Source: Rheinheimera sediminis
GTDB taxonomy: Bacteria; Pseudomonadota; Gammaproteobacteria; Enterobacterales; Alteromonadaceae
DNA length: 64,000 nt
Assembly: GCF_004005375.1 (NCBI RefSeq)
Contig: NZ_RZUF01000001.1
Span: forward strand, 124,001 to 188,000
Direction of reading: 5' to 3'
Positions 10,347 through 16,651 of the stretch are shown here, in pieces; position 1 is the stretch's first letter, and each line of letters starts with the position of its first letter. Both the position numbers and the translations under genes were made by a program. Below the pieces are notes generated by a model. It was given only the letters and a program-made list of their open reading frames with translations. It did not search any database and was not told where the DNA came from.

Positions 10347-10634
10347 AAGAAACCCTGCTTGGTGAATGATACAAACAGGGTATGGTGGATTAGCTAAAAC
10401 TGGAATGTGGGGTTCGTGTTACGCTTACGATCAATCAAAGAAGTCCTGGCGAAACAAGCCGTTGATTTTGGAGGCATATGGAAAAAGAGGCTGAACCGGG
10501 ATCAGGACTGCTCTATTGTTTTGGCGAGGGGCGGCCAGCTATAGATATTTCAGTATCTGTTTCTTAAAAAAGATAAGCCATTTATTGATCGGGCTAAATT
10601 AAAAGGATTAAGCAACTGGCCAAAATATTCGAGC

Positions 10635-10714
10635 GACTAACTCAACATCAGCTTACCATACATTTGAAGGAGCTGGCAGCGGAGGCTTGCAGAAGCTGAA
10701 TACGCCTGTTAGCT
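10635..10714 (-). other. attC recombination site (array site A)
   Basis: Read on the minus strand: R'' AGCTAAC at the end of the upstream gene (its TAA stop is inside the site), L'' ATTCAGCTT, a variable loop, L' AAGCTGAT and R' GTTAGTC. The arms pair except for one extra T in L'', the extrahelical base expected of attC folded strands. This is one of the clearest sites of the array and it separates the L7/L12-like cassette from the toxin remnant. Confidence 0.85.
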
Positions 10715-10999
10715 GTTTTTAAGCAAAGCATCTACGACTTCTGATGCATCTTTTAAAGCTGCACCTGTAATTTTTCGATATAACCTGATAGCTTTTAACC
10801 TCTGACCAGACTTGATAGCCTTGTTAACTTCAAGCGGAACCAGGCTGTTGTCATCAAACTCAATACCAGTGAGCTTGATCAAAGCATCTACTTTGACTTC
10901 CAGAAAGCGAATTTTTTTACGATAAGTGTTTAGTTGGGTGTAAATACCTATGCCAGCTACTAAGAAAAAACTAATCAATACACCTATGCTGTTATCCAC
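10709..10999 (-). CDS. Small membrane-anchored protein with L7/L12 C-terminal-like domain (cassette gene)
   Basis: A 96-residue protein with one N-terminal membrane segment (about residues 4-20) and a cytoplasmic part whose end, LYRKITGAALKDASEVVDAL, resembles the C-terminal domain of ribosomal protein L7/L12 (compare REITGLGLKEAKELVE). Such a fold occurs in short non-ribosomal proteins; no function is implied. The TAA stop lies inside the following attC site, a hallmark of an integron cassette gene. AAGGAG precedes the ATG. Confidence 0.8.
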   Translation of the reverse strand: MDNSIGVLISFFLVAGIGIYTQLNTYRKKIRFLEVKVDALIKLTGIEFDDNSLVPLEVNKAIKSGQRLKAIRLYRKITGAALKDASEVVDALLKNS

Positions 11000-11018
11000 T
11001 TTCTCTACTCCTTAAAAC

Positions 11019-11133
11019 ACATAACTGATACCCAGTGCAGGCAGCCCCGACACAGTCGCAAAACACAGGGGCAAACGTCTTAGACGTTGACACCGCGGCT
11101 GCAGAAGGCAGCAAGCCTTGCGCTTTGTTCTCT
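11019..11133 (-). other. attC-like site (array site B)
   Basis: On the minus strand AGAGAAC (R''), then GCGCAAGGC (L''), and at the other end GCCTGCAC (L') and GTTATGT (R'). L'' and L' pair with one extra A in L''. The spacer on the R' side is long (about nine bases) and R'' departs from consensus, so this is less certain than sites A, E and H. Confidence 0.55.
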
Positions 11134-11475
11134 TTATTTTGAAGACACACTGACTTTTGTCGGTGAGGATTTTGCCAACTCTAAAACCTCGTAGTAATTT
11201 AAACCGTCAATTTTTTTACCAATAATGAAATAGTTTATTTCGTCAGTCATAGTCGGGTCACCTAATATGTCATAAACACTGGTCACATCTGAAAACTGTA
11301 TGGCCATTAAAGCCATTAAAAACTCCAATCGCTGTGCAGGCTTTAAGCGCTTGCTGACTGCTAAAACCCCCTGCTTCGTTGATTCAACTGTAGAACCATC
11401 AAATACATACTCGCTTTTTGTGCTGGCGCAACCAGCAACAATAGTAATAAAAAAGGCAAAGACTATATGTTTCAT
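11134..11475 (-). CDS. Small lipoprotein (cassette gene)
   Basis: A 113-residue protein with a lipoprotein signal peptide: MKHIVFAFFITIVAGC, lipobox VAGC with Cys16 as the acylation site, so likely membrane anchored. The mature part (VLAVSKRLKPAQRLEFLMAL) resembles short DUF6694-type lipoproteins, from memory only. Function unknown. It is followed directly by an attC-like site and preceded by another. Confidence 0.75.
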   Translation of the reverse strand: MKHIVFAFFITIVAGCASTKSEYVFDGSTVESTKQGVLAVSKRLKPAQRLEFLMALMAIQFSDVTSVYDILGDPTMTDEINYFIIGKKIDGLNYYEVLELAKSSPTKVSVSSK

Positions 11476-11490
11476 CGAATATCCCTATAA

Positions 11491-11579
11491 ATACAACGCG
11501 AATTAAGCCTGATAAACCGCGCATCGGCGGCGTTTTTCAAGCTAGTGGTCACAATCAGCACTTTTTGCTGTCGTTAGCC
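11491..11579 (-). other. attC-like site (array site C)
   Basis: Minus strand R'' GGCTAAC and R' GTTGTAT; inner arms AAGTGCTGAT and the complement of AAGCCTGAT, pairing with one extra base in the 5' arm. The spacers are longer than usual. Support is moderate and comes mainly from its position between two small same-strand genes. Confidence 0.5.
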
Positions 11580-11726
11580 CAACAAAATTCAACCCCAGAA
11601 AACTCAGCAAAAAATTAACATAGTGATCTGGTATCGTGTTTTGATTCAGGAGAAAGACAAAAATACCAGACCATACAAAATAAACTGAGTGAGAGCACCG
11701 TAGTTAACCAATTTCTTGGAGAGCAT
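11542..11726 (-). pseudogene. Frameshifted small membrane protein gene (possible cassette gene)
   Basis: ATG at 11726 with AGGGA six bases upstream opens a frame reading MLSKKLVNYGALTQFILYGL, then stops after 26 codons. Shifting frame near the TTTCTCC stretch continues as LLNQNTIPDHYVNFLLSFLG, a second hydrophobic segment. A one-base change would give a protein of about 50-60 residues with two membrane helices. I do not recognise it. It may be a real frameshift, a sequencing error, or a chance frame. The continued frame runs into attC-like site C. Confidence 0.35.
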
Positions 11727-11744
11727 ATTAAATCCCTGCAATAG

Positions 11745-11822
11745 TGCTAACACCCGCCACAAACCCCAGCAACTTTTTGCGCGCTGAGCGCCTAAGCCTT
11801 TTTGTGCTGGCCTTTGTTATAG
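11745..11822 (-). other. attC site (array site D)
   Basis: Minus strand R'' CTATAAC (containing the TAA of the upstream gene), L'' GCCAGCA, central hairpin-forming loop, L' TTGTGGC and R' GTTAGCA. The L arms pair with one extra G in L''. Spacers are four bases on both sides (AAAG and GGGT). Confidence 0.7.
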
Positions 11823-12122
11823 CGCGATGTCTATAACAACAGCGATTCCAAACAAGAAAAAACCACTCGTAAGAAGCTGCTCGGAGATTTTTTCTATCTT
11901 GCTTTTTCCGTCTGATTGAAATGCCTTTGATGCCTTAGAGGAAAAATACTCAGGAAATAAAGCCATTGATACCAGAACCAAAAACAAACCAAAATCTTTT
12001 ATAACATCAATTGTGTCTGAACTTTGCTCATAAATTTCAAACACTGTGTTTGCTAAAGTAGCTATAGCCAAACAAAGCAAGATTGCAGAAAAAACTTTAT
12101 GCTTAAGTGTAGTGCCAAACAT
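11817..12122 (-). CDS. Small hypothetical membrane protein (cassette gene)
   Basis: A 101-residue protein not recognised as a known family. It has about three hydrophobic segments: FSAILLCLAIATLANTVF, FGLFLVLVSMALF and SGFFLFGIAVVIDIAL, with a polar stretch (SKASKAFQSDGKSKIEK) before the last. The start is placed at the ATG at 12122 because TAAGGA sits five bases upstream; the longer frame (TTG at 12182) would begin inside attC site E. The stop lies in attC site D. Confidence 0.75.
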   Translation of the reverse strand: MFGTTLKHKVFSAILLCLAIATLANTVFEIYEQSSDTIDVIKDFGLFLVLVSMALFPEYFSSKASKAFQSDGKSKIEKISEQLLTSGFFLFGIAVVIDIAL

Positions 12123-12161
12123 GAATGTCCTTAGAAAGGTTATAGCGCCCGCTACACAGGC

Positions 12162-12217
12162 GAGTAACTTATTACGAGTCAAGCCACGAAGCGGCGTTTT
12201 GATTGCGATTGTTAGTC
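12162..12217 (-). other. attC site (array site E)
   Basis: A compact 56-bp site on the minus strand: R'' GACTAAC, spacer AAT, L'' CGCAATCAA, loop with GCCGCTTCGTGGC, L' TTGACTCG, spacer TAATAA, R' GTTACTC. Arms pair with one mismatch in R and an extra C in L''. The stop of the upstream frameshifted gene is inside R''. Confidence 0.85.
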
Positions 12218-12462
12218 GCTTTTAACTTTAAAATATACTCTCACAAAATCAGAGATTAACAGCTCATATTTCTTCAGCCAGGAACTAGCAAAATCGAGAT
12301 CCTGAGGGTGCCTATCAAGCCGAATAACATTACCTGTTTTTTACTTCCATCCAGTTTTTCAACGAAAATTTGAGTTTGCCCATTCGTCGTAGCGCCACAA
12401 TCTGCATTTATCACGACTGCTCGGCATTTTTCTGTCTGGGGAGTGATCCTATTTATATTCAT
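12212..12462 (-). pseudogene. Frameshifted hypothetical cassette gene
   Basis: ATG at 12462 begins MNINRITPQTEKCRAVVINA, and the segment DCGATTNGQTQIFVEK resembles a widespread short hypothetical family with a CRAVV...DCGATT motif. In the given frame it ends early at 12274. One extra A in the run of six A (plus-strand T 12337-12342) restores a good continuation: TGNVIRLDRHPQDLDFASSW and then KKYELLISDF up to TAA at 12212, inside attC site E. So the gene is about 83 codons with a one-base homopolymer deletion or a sequencing error. Function unknown. Confidence 0.65.
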
Positions 12463-12464
12463 CG

Positions 12465-12553
12465 ACTTAACAACCGCTAAACAATATTGAACCCAGCCCC
12501 TAAATACCCAAATACCAGCGACCGTAGGGAACTAGTGCTGCGTATTGTTATGT
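12465..12553 (-). other. attC-like site (array site F)
   Basis: Minus strand R'' ACATAAC and R' GTTAAGT pair over six of seven bases; inner arms CGCAGCAC and the complement of CGCTAAAC pair partly. It sits between the VOC gene and the start of the next cassette gene, three bases before its ATG. Confidence 0.6.
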
Positions 12554-12584
12554 GCATTAATCATTATCCTAATTTAATCGGCCT

Positions 12585-13028
12585 TTACTTACTGAATTGG
12601 CGGAGTTGAATATGGTTACCATCACGATCAGCGATGTTTGACACTTTAAATATTGGATTACTCCACTCCCCCTCGAATGCTTGGCCACCTAATTTAACAG
12701 CTTCTTCTCTCGACATGGCCATATTATCTACCGTAAGGAAAAGCTTAATAGGGCTGAATACTATAGTCGGCATCTCGAATGGTGGAACATGAATGATTAA
12801 ATTGAAACCATTAGCTTCCAAGCTAATAAAATCATTGGTCTTGCGAACAACTCGCATCCCGAAAAGTTTTTCATAAAACTCTGATAAGTTGCTCAAATCA
12901 CGAGAGTAGATAAGAACACCGTTTTGCGCTGGCCCTGACATGTGCTTTTCCTTGCCTTGTGCTGTTGATTGAAATAATGCAGATAAAACAAATAGTACAA
13001 AAGCAAAATAACTAAACTTGTTGCGCAT
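12585..13028 (-). CDS. VOC (glyoxalase/bleomycin-resistance) superfamily protein with signal peptide (cassette gene)
   Basis: About 147 residues: a signal peptide (NKFSYFAFVLFVLSALFQS, cleavage probably near STAQG) and one VOC domain, with the typical opening GVLIYSRDLSNLSEFYEKLF and the closing IADRDGNHIQLRQF. VOC proteins include lyases, dioxygenases and drug-binding proteins; the substrate cannot be told. Export makes it unusual for this family. Start chosen at 13028 because GGAGG is five bases upstream; a longer frame from 13046 would start inside attC site G. Confidence 0.82.
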   Translation of the reverse strand: MRNKFSYFAFVLFVLSALFQSTAQGKEKHMSGPAQNGVLIYSRDLSNLSEFYEKLFGMRVVRKTNDFISLEANGFNLIIHVPPFEMPTIVFSPIKLFLTVDNMAMSREEAVKLGGQAFEGEWSNPIFKVSNIADRDGNHIQLRQFSK

Positions 13029-13042
13029 AGATGCCTCCAGGC

Positions 13043-13108
13043 ACATAACGTATTACTAATGGGCTGCCCCAGCGCAGCGCAGGCAATTACGTCGAGGCCG
13101 CGTTGTTT
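13043..13108 (-). other. attC-like site (array site G)
   Basis: Minus strand R'' AAACAAC and R' GTTATGT; inner arms ACGTAATTGCC and the complement of ACTAATGGGC pair with an extra G in L''; the loop contains GCGCTGCGCTGGGGC. The gene stop is 28 bases upstream. Moderate support. Confidence 0.6.
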
Positions 13109-13135
13109 GTAGCCGGAACGACATTAAGTAACTTG

Positions 13136-13516
13136 TCAGCATGACAATGCACCGAGCTTGATTACAGTTACATTTGCTACTTTAAATGGGCCTCGAACCC
13201 AATATCCTTTCGTGCCAATTTTTATGCGTTTACGATGAAACTCACGCATTTCCTCAGAAAGAATCCACATATTCGCTCTAGCTTGATGTAGTGCGCTTCC
13301 AGGAATTTTATCTTCGATAACTTGGCCATTCTCGTCGAGTAACTCAGGCCAAATCATATAAACGCCGTCTAACTGAGGGTCATCACCATCGTACAAAAAG
13401 TCTGTCCGCATACCCTGATGAGGTTTGGCATTTTTCATTTCATCGCAAAGATCAATTTCATATTCAACAACAAAATCAGGTTGTCTATATTGCTCATCTT
13501 CGAAGGGATAATGCAT
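13136..13516 (-). CDS. Hypothetical cytoplasmic protein (cassette gene)
   Basis: A 126-residue acidic protein without signal or membrane segments: MHYPFEDEQYRQPDFVVEYE, then GMRTDFLYDGDDPQLDGVYM, ending in KGYWVRGPFKVANVTVIKLG. AAAGG lies five bases before the ATG. I do not recognise a named family with certainty; the composition suggests a soluble beta-rich fold. It is flanked by attC sites G and H, as expected of a cassette gene. Confidence 0.75.
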   Translation of the reverse strand: MHYPFEDEQYRQPDFVVEYEIDLCDEMKNAKPHQGMRTDFLYDGDDPQLDGVYMIWPELLDENGQVIEDKIPGSALHQARANMWILSEEMREFHRKRIKIGTKGYWVRGPFKVANVTVIKLGALSC

Positions 13517-13531
13517 AAGAACCTTTCGTCA

Positions 13532-13606
13532 TGCTAACGCCGCAAGCAGCGGCGAGCGTTAGCGAGTCCAGCACCAGAGGTGCGATGCTGACTTGCCTTG
13601 TTAGTT
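13532..13606 (-). other. attC site (array site H)
   Basis: Minus strand: R'' AACTAAC including the TAA of the upstream gene, spacer AAG, L'' GCAAGTCAGC, a loop with GCACCTCTGGTGC, L' GCTGCTTGC, spacer GGC, R' GTTAGCA. The arms pair exactly over CTAAC, GCAAG and CAGC, with one extra T in L''. This is the best attC in the window and was the first sign of the array. Confidence 0.9.
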
Positions 13607-14068
13607 TTTTGATAATAATTCTATAAGCCTTATTTTTTGTTTAGAGGCTTCGAACCAAAATCCGCCTGACACTAATGCTACACCGAAAATTAGCATTCCA
13701 AATGGTATTAACATCGGCATTGAAAACCTGTCGAGGTGTGCAAGGACTGCGATACAACCAATGCTTACTCCCGAAAACCAAATAAACATAAAGCATATTA
13801 CCGCCAAGTGCAGACGCATTGAGATTGTTACACGCGCACCAGTGCTAGTTTGCTCAACTTTTCCTTGAATTACTGGAAGAAATGAATTCCGATATGAAAT
13901 ATTTTTCGTAATCTCAAACTCTCGTTCGTTAATATGACCACTAAATTCATGAGAAGATCGGAAACTAAAAAGCTTCCTTTCTCCGGTGCACTGTTTAATC
14001 CGTTGCAATACCTCAGCAGCAGATAAGCCTGAATCAATTTGGAATTTTTCGTATGGGATTAACTTCAT
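13601..14068 (-). CDS. Hypothetical protein with two C-terminal membrane segments (cassette gene)
   Basis: A 155-residue protein. The first about 95 residues are soluble (FSFRSSHEFSGHINEREFEI and YRNSFLPVIQGKVEQTSTGA), followed by two hydrophobic helices (LAVICFMFIWFSGVSIGCIA and MLIPFGMLIFGVALVSGGFW) and a short basic tail. AGGAAG precedes the ATG. The stop is inside attC site H. I do not know a function; similar soluble-plus-two-helix proteins are common in integron arrays. Confidence 0.75.
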   Translation of the reverse strand: MKLIPYEKFQIDSGLSAAEVLQRIKQCTGERKLFSFRSSHEFSGHINEREFEITKNISYRNSFLPVIQGKVEQTSTGARVTISMRLHLAVICFMFIWFSGVSIGCIAVLAHLDRFSMPMLIPFGMLIFGVALVSGGFWFEASKQKIRLIELLSKN

Positions 14069-14080
14069 AGCTTCCTAGAA

Positions 14081-14240
14081 AACTAACATTTGTATATTGT
14101 GCAGACACGCTTTCACTGGTTGTACCAGATCAGCAATAAAACTCAGTTTATTGATAAAATACAACTCATTCCAATCAGTCAATGCAAGCTGTGATAAAAA
14201 GCGTGCTGGCACATTATTACTTTTGTCTGACCTGTTATTT
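14081..14240 (-). other. Possible long attC-like inverted repeat (array site I) in a gene-free stretch
   Basis: Just upstream of the 155-residue cassette gene is GTTAGTT (minus, 14087-14081), like an R' box. The flanking arm GTGTCTGCACAATATA pairs with an upstream arm AATAATGTGCCAGCAC, giving matching GTGC..CACGCTTT arms around a loop of about 90 bases; AATAAC upstream could be R''. The whole gap 14069-14423 contains no convincing gene; an open frame of about 60 codons without an ATG crosses it. Confidence 0.4.
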
Positions 14241-14423
14241 TTAAGTTGGTCCGTTCTAAGTGGCTAAATTAGAAGATTTTCCTTCTACAGCAACAACTAA
14301 ATGCGCCTGTTCATTTGACCAAAGCGAGCCTGTTTTTTTATAGTGAAAACAAATAACACTGTGTATTCATCCACTCATTTAACAGCCTCAGCTGACTTGA
14401 TCCCCTTGAGCCAGGCAGAACGC

Positions 14424-14957
14424 TTAGCTTTTGTCCTCGACTTTGGGATGCTGTACGTAAATAAGTTGATTCGTATCAAAACCGCGCTGTTTTGACATCT
14501 GGATAAACTTATCCATGACTTCAGGCGCAACAGAGGGCGTGCGCGACAGCAACCACAGATAATCTGTATCAGGGCCTGAAACGAAAGCGTAGCTATAATT
14601 GTCTTTGTCCAGCTCAAAGACAACATAAGAGCCATAAAATGGACCAAAAAACGATACTTTTAAATACCCCTCTGTCACATCATTGACAAAGTAGGCTTTG
14701 CCTTCCGCTTCCTTCCATTTTTGCTCTGCCTCCGAATACCCCCTGTTGATCACAGCAACACCACCGTCTTGCCGCAGGCTGTATTCTGCGGTAACCTGGC
14801 TTAAACCCCGTTCAAATGAATGGTCCAATCGAGCCACTTCGTACCATTTACCCAGGTAATTATTCAGCTCAAAACCTGATACTGGTTTTACCATTTCAGG
14901 CATGCCCAAACAGCCGCTTAGAATAAATAGCGCTATTGCTACCACAAATCTTTTCAC
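14424..14957 (-). CDS. blc: Bacterial lipocalin (Blc-type outer-membrane lipoprotein)
   Basis: A 177-residue lipocalin with a lipoprotein signal (FILSGC, Cys16) and the first lipocalin motif NYLGKWYEVARLDHSFERGL at about residues 33-52, then the TAEYSLRQDGGVAVINRGY strand region and LWLLSRTP near the end. Blc proteins sit in the outer membrane and bind lysophospholipids or fatty acids. Full length for the family. Lipocalin genes are found in several integron arrays (for example Vibrio VlpA), and this gene borders the array on the same strand, but I could not identify clear attC sites on either side. Confidence 0.92.
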   Translation of the reverse strand: MKRFVVAIALFILSGCLGMPEMVKPVSGFELNNYLGKWYEVARLDHSFERGLSQVTAEYSLRQDGGVAVINRGYSEAEQKWKEAEGKAYFVNDVTEGYLKVSFFGPFYGSYVVFELDKDNYSYAFVSGPDTDYLWLLSRTPSVAPEVMDKFIQMSKQRGFDTNQLIYVQHPKVEDKS

Positions 14958-15128
14958 TATGCTTCCACCTATTTACAGCCTGCGCCTTAATGCACTGAGC
15001 TCAGTTCAAAGCTAACGCTTCTGTCACTTTACTTCAATAGATTTAGCCCGGATCACCAGGGCTGAACTCACTTACAGCAGTTATTAAACAAAATAGCAGT
15101 GCAGCTCTGTCAGATTGCGGCGTTGCGC

Positions 15129-15159
15129 GCCAGTACCACAGAGCTAAGGTGGTACTGGC
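15129..15159. repeat. Perfect 11-bp inverted repeat (possible terminator)
   Basis: GCCAGTACCAC and GTGGTACTGGC form a perfect 11-bp stem around a 9-base loop, 15 bp downstream of the hydrolase gene's stop. On the minus strand no T run follows, so if it ends hydrolase transcription it is not a classic intrinsic terminator; on the plus strand ATTTTTT follows about eight bases later. Confidence 0.55.
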
Positions 15160-15173
15160 CTTTGACGCATTTT

Positions 15174-16544
15174 TTACTTGGCTTGCAACTGATATTGCCA
15201 GGACAAGCCAGTGTCATAACGTGCAGGAAAACCTAACCAACCGCTGCTGTTTTCTGTTGCTTTAGCTGCGGCATCAGTCGGAGTTGCTGCTAATTTCAAG
15301 TACTCACATTGTTTGCTAATGGCTTTAACATGACAGTCCAGCATCGCCAAGGCAAAATGTTTATTGATGTCGTTGATGCTTTGCGCCGACCAACTGGGTT
15401 CATGGTAATGACCAAAGTCCAGTTTGTTTTGCCGTGCTACAGCAGGTGCCGGATGAGGGGCAATATTGTGACGGGCGTTGTGATAGGTCAGCATGTATTT
15501 GCTGTTGCTGTTACTGCTGCTGGCTTGGCGGCCAGTTTGGCTATACAGCCACTGCATACCTTCATAACCCGACACATCATCCTGATCTCCAGCAAAGTAC
15601 AGCATTGGTACTTTGATAGCTGCCAGCGCATCGGCTGAAAACAACTTATGCTGACCTCCCCAAGGCGCTATGGCGATAGCCGCTTTCCAGGCTGAGTCTA
15701 CTTTTAACTCTGTCGCTGTTTTTGGGTATTGCCCACCAGCACAGCTATTTAGCAATTGCTTTAAAGCCGCGTTAGTGGCCTGGTCTTTACTGCCGGTAAA
15801 GGCCTGAACACTTTGCTCGGTAAAGTTAAAACAGCCCCCTACTGTATTAATAGCGCCATAACCGCCCATTGAGTAACCAATTACAGCAGCTACATCAGTG
15901 TTGATCACGCCTTCTAGCGCCTTTGGATGCTCGCGAAAGTAGGACAATACAAACTGCTGATCGCGCGAGCGATGATACAAAGTAGCTGGAAAACCGGCAT
16001 AAGGCGCTTTGATGGCATCCACTTCGGCATTAGTCGATTGTGGGTGATCAATAGCAGCCACCACATAGCCGTGGGAAGCTAAATGCTCGGCCAGATAAAA
16101 CATCAAAGTTCTGTAGCCCACATAACCATGAGACAACACCACCAGCGGGTATTTCTGATCAGTTTTGGCTTTAGCATCACGCAGGGCCTTGGCCTGAATA
16201 CTGAAAGGCTGATGGCTTTTGGTCACATTGTCATAAGTCGCTGGCTGCGCTGCTGCACCAGTTGGCAAAGTTTTTTCTGCCGGGTACCAGAGTTCCAGCA
16301 GCATTTCACGGTCTTGTTTTTGCTGGGTCAGCAGGTTTAATTGCGCAGGGTTGGTGATACGTAAACTAGTCACACCCACTTGCTGTGTTCCTGTAACAGC
16401 AAGTTGCGGTTGCATTTCCACAGGGCGTGGCTGATACAGCTGCTCTGCGGCTGTTGCAGCCGCGGTATTCGCAGTGGCAAAAGCAGAAAATAGACTGTTT
16501 GTTATGGACAAAGCTAAAAAAGACAGGGTAAAGAGGCGCATCAA
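15174..16544 (-). CDS. Secreted alpha/beta hydrolase (PAF acetylhydrolase/dienelactone hydrolase-like)
   Basis: A 456-residue exported protein: signal peptide at 1-25 (cleaved near AFATANT), then an alpha/beta hydrolase fold. LVVLSHGYVGYRTLMFYLAE is the oxyanion-hole strand, GYSMGGYG the nucleophile elbow (Ser in GxSxG), YFAGDQDDVSGYEG probably supplies the acid, and YHNARHNIAPHP the histidine. The overall pattern resembles bacterial platelet-activating-factor acetylhydrolase-like esterases. Substrate unknown. It follows the TonB receptor gene by about 107 bp on the same strand, so they may be co-transcribed. Confidence 0.85.
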   Translation of the reverse strand: MMRLFTLSFLALSITNSLFSAFATANTAAATAAEQLYQPRPVEMQPQLAVTGTQQVGVTSLRITNPAQLNLLTQQKQDREMLLELWYPAEKTLPTGAAAQPATYDNVTKSHQPFSIQAKALRDAKAKTDQKYPLVVLSHGYVGYRTLMFYLAEHLASHGYVVAAIDHPQSTNAEVDAIKAPYAGFPATLYHRSRDQQFVLSYFREHPKALEGVINTDVAAVIGYSMGGYGAINTVGGCFNFTEQSVQAFTGSKDQATNAALKQLLNSCAGGQYPKTATELKVDSAWKAAIAIAPWGGQHKLFSADALAAIKVPMLYFAGDQDDVSGYEGMQWLYSQTGRQASSSNSNSKYMLTYHNARHNIAPHPAPAVARQNKLDFGHYHEPSWSAQSINDINKHFALAMLDCHVKAISKQCEYLKLAATPTDAAAKATENSSGWLGFPARYDTGLSWQYQLQAK

Positions 16545-16651
16545 TGGCTCCTTAAAAAAGCGACATAGTCTGAACAGAAAATAACGAAAGCTGCGATAAG
16601 AAAAGCCCTGTATTCCGAGCCTCTCCCACCGCAGCTTTTTATAAAGCTCTG

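Larger units (their letters stand above)
7984..10428 (-). mobile_element. Complete IS66-family insertion sequence
   Basis: A 2445-bp element with the three-gene IS66 layout (tnpA-tnpB-tnpC, all minus strand). Terminal inverted repeats begin GTAAGCGTCACAACAACC on the left and GTAAGCGTAACACGAACC on the right (read inward). It is flanked by an exact 8-bp direct repeat, GATCAATC, at 7976-7983 and 10429-10436, the target duplication length typical of this family. All three genes are open and the ends are intact, so it may still be mobile. It interrupts the RelE-like gene. Confidence 0.97.
7898..10640 (+). pseudogene. RelE-family toxin pseudogene, split by IS66, with a frameshift and a nonsense codon
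   Basis: Joining 7898-7983 to 10437-10640 (removing IS66 and one target duplication) gives a protein of about 97 residues with the pattern of RelE toxins of the PF06296 type: KTRFF/SKAAKKSGLSD, IKEVLAKQ, GGIWKKRLN, SIVLARGG, IFQYLFLKKDK. The start ATG is at 7898. Two lesions besides the insertion: the T run at 7925-7930 has six T where seven keep frame, and an in-frame TAG at 10542 sits where the family usually has Trp. A TAGCA-CTTGA-TGCTA palindrome at 7873-7887 could be an operator. No antitoxin gene follows; the stop TAA falls inside an attC site. The gene is antisense to the neighbouring cassettes. Confidence 0.7.

Noticed and set aside
12337-12342. Programmed ribosomal frameshift at the A run
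   Set aside because: The run is short and there is no slippery heptamer with a stimulating structure; a homopolymer deletion or sequencing error is simpler.
14375-14647. 90-codon minus-strand frame overlapping the lipocalin gene
   Set aside because: It lies mostly inside the lipocalin gene in another frame and shows no family features; the lipocalin frame has a signal peptide and motifs.
14957-15080. attC site upstream of the lipocalin gene
   Set aside because: A GTTAGC core and a hairpin are present, but the arms differ in length by about 13 bases and pair poorly.
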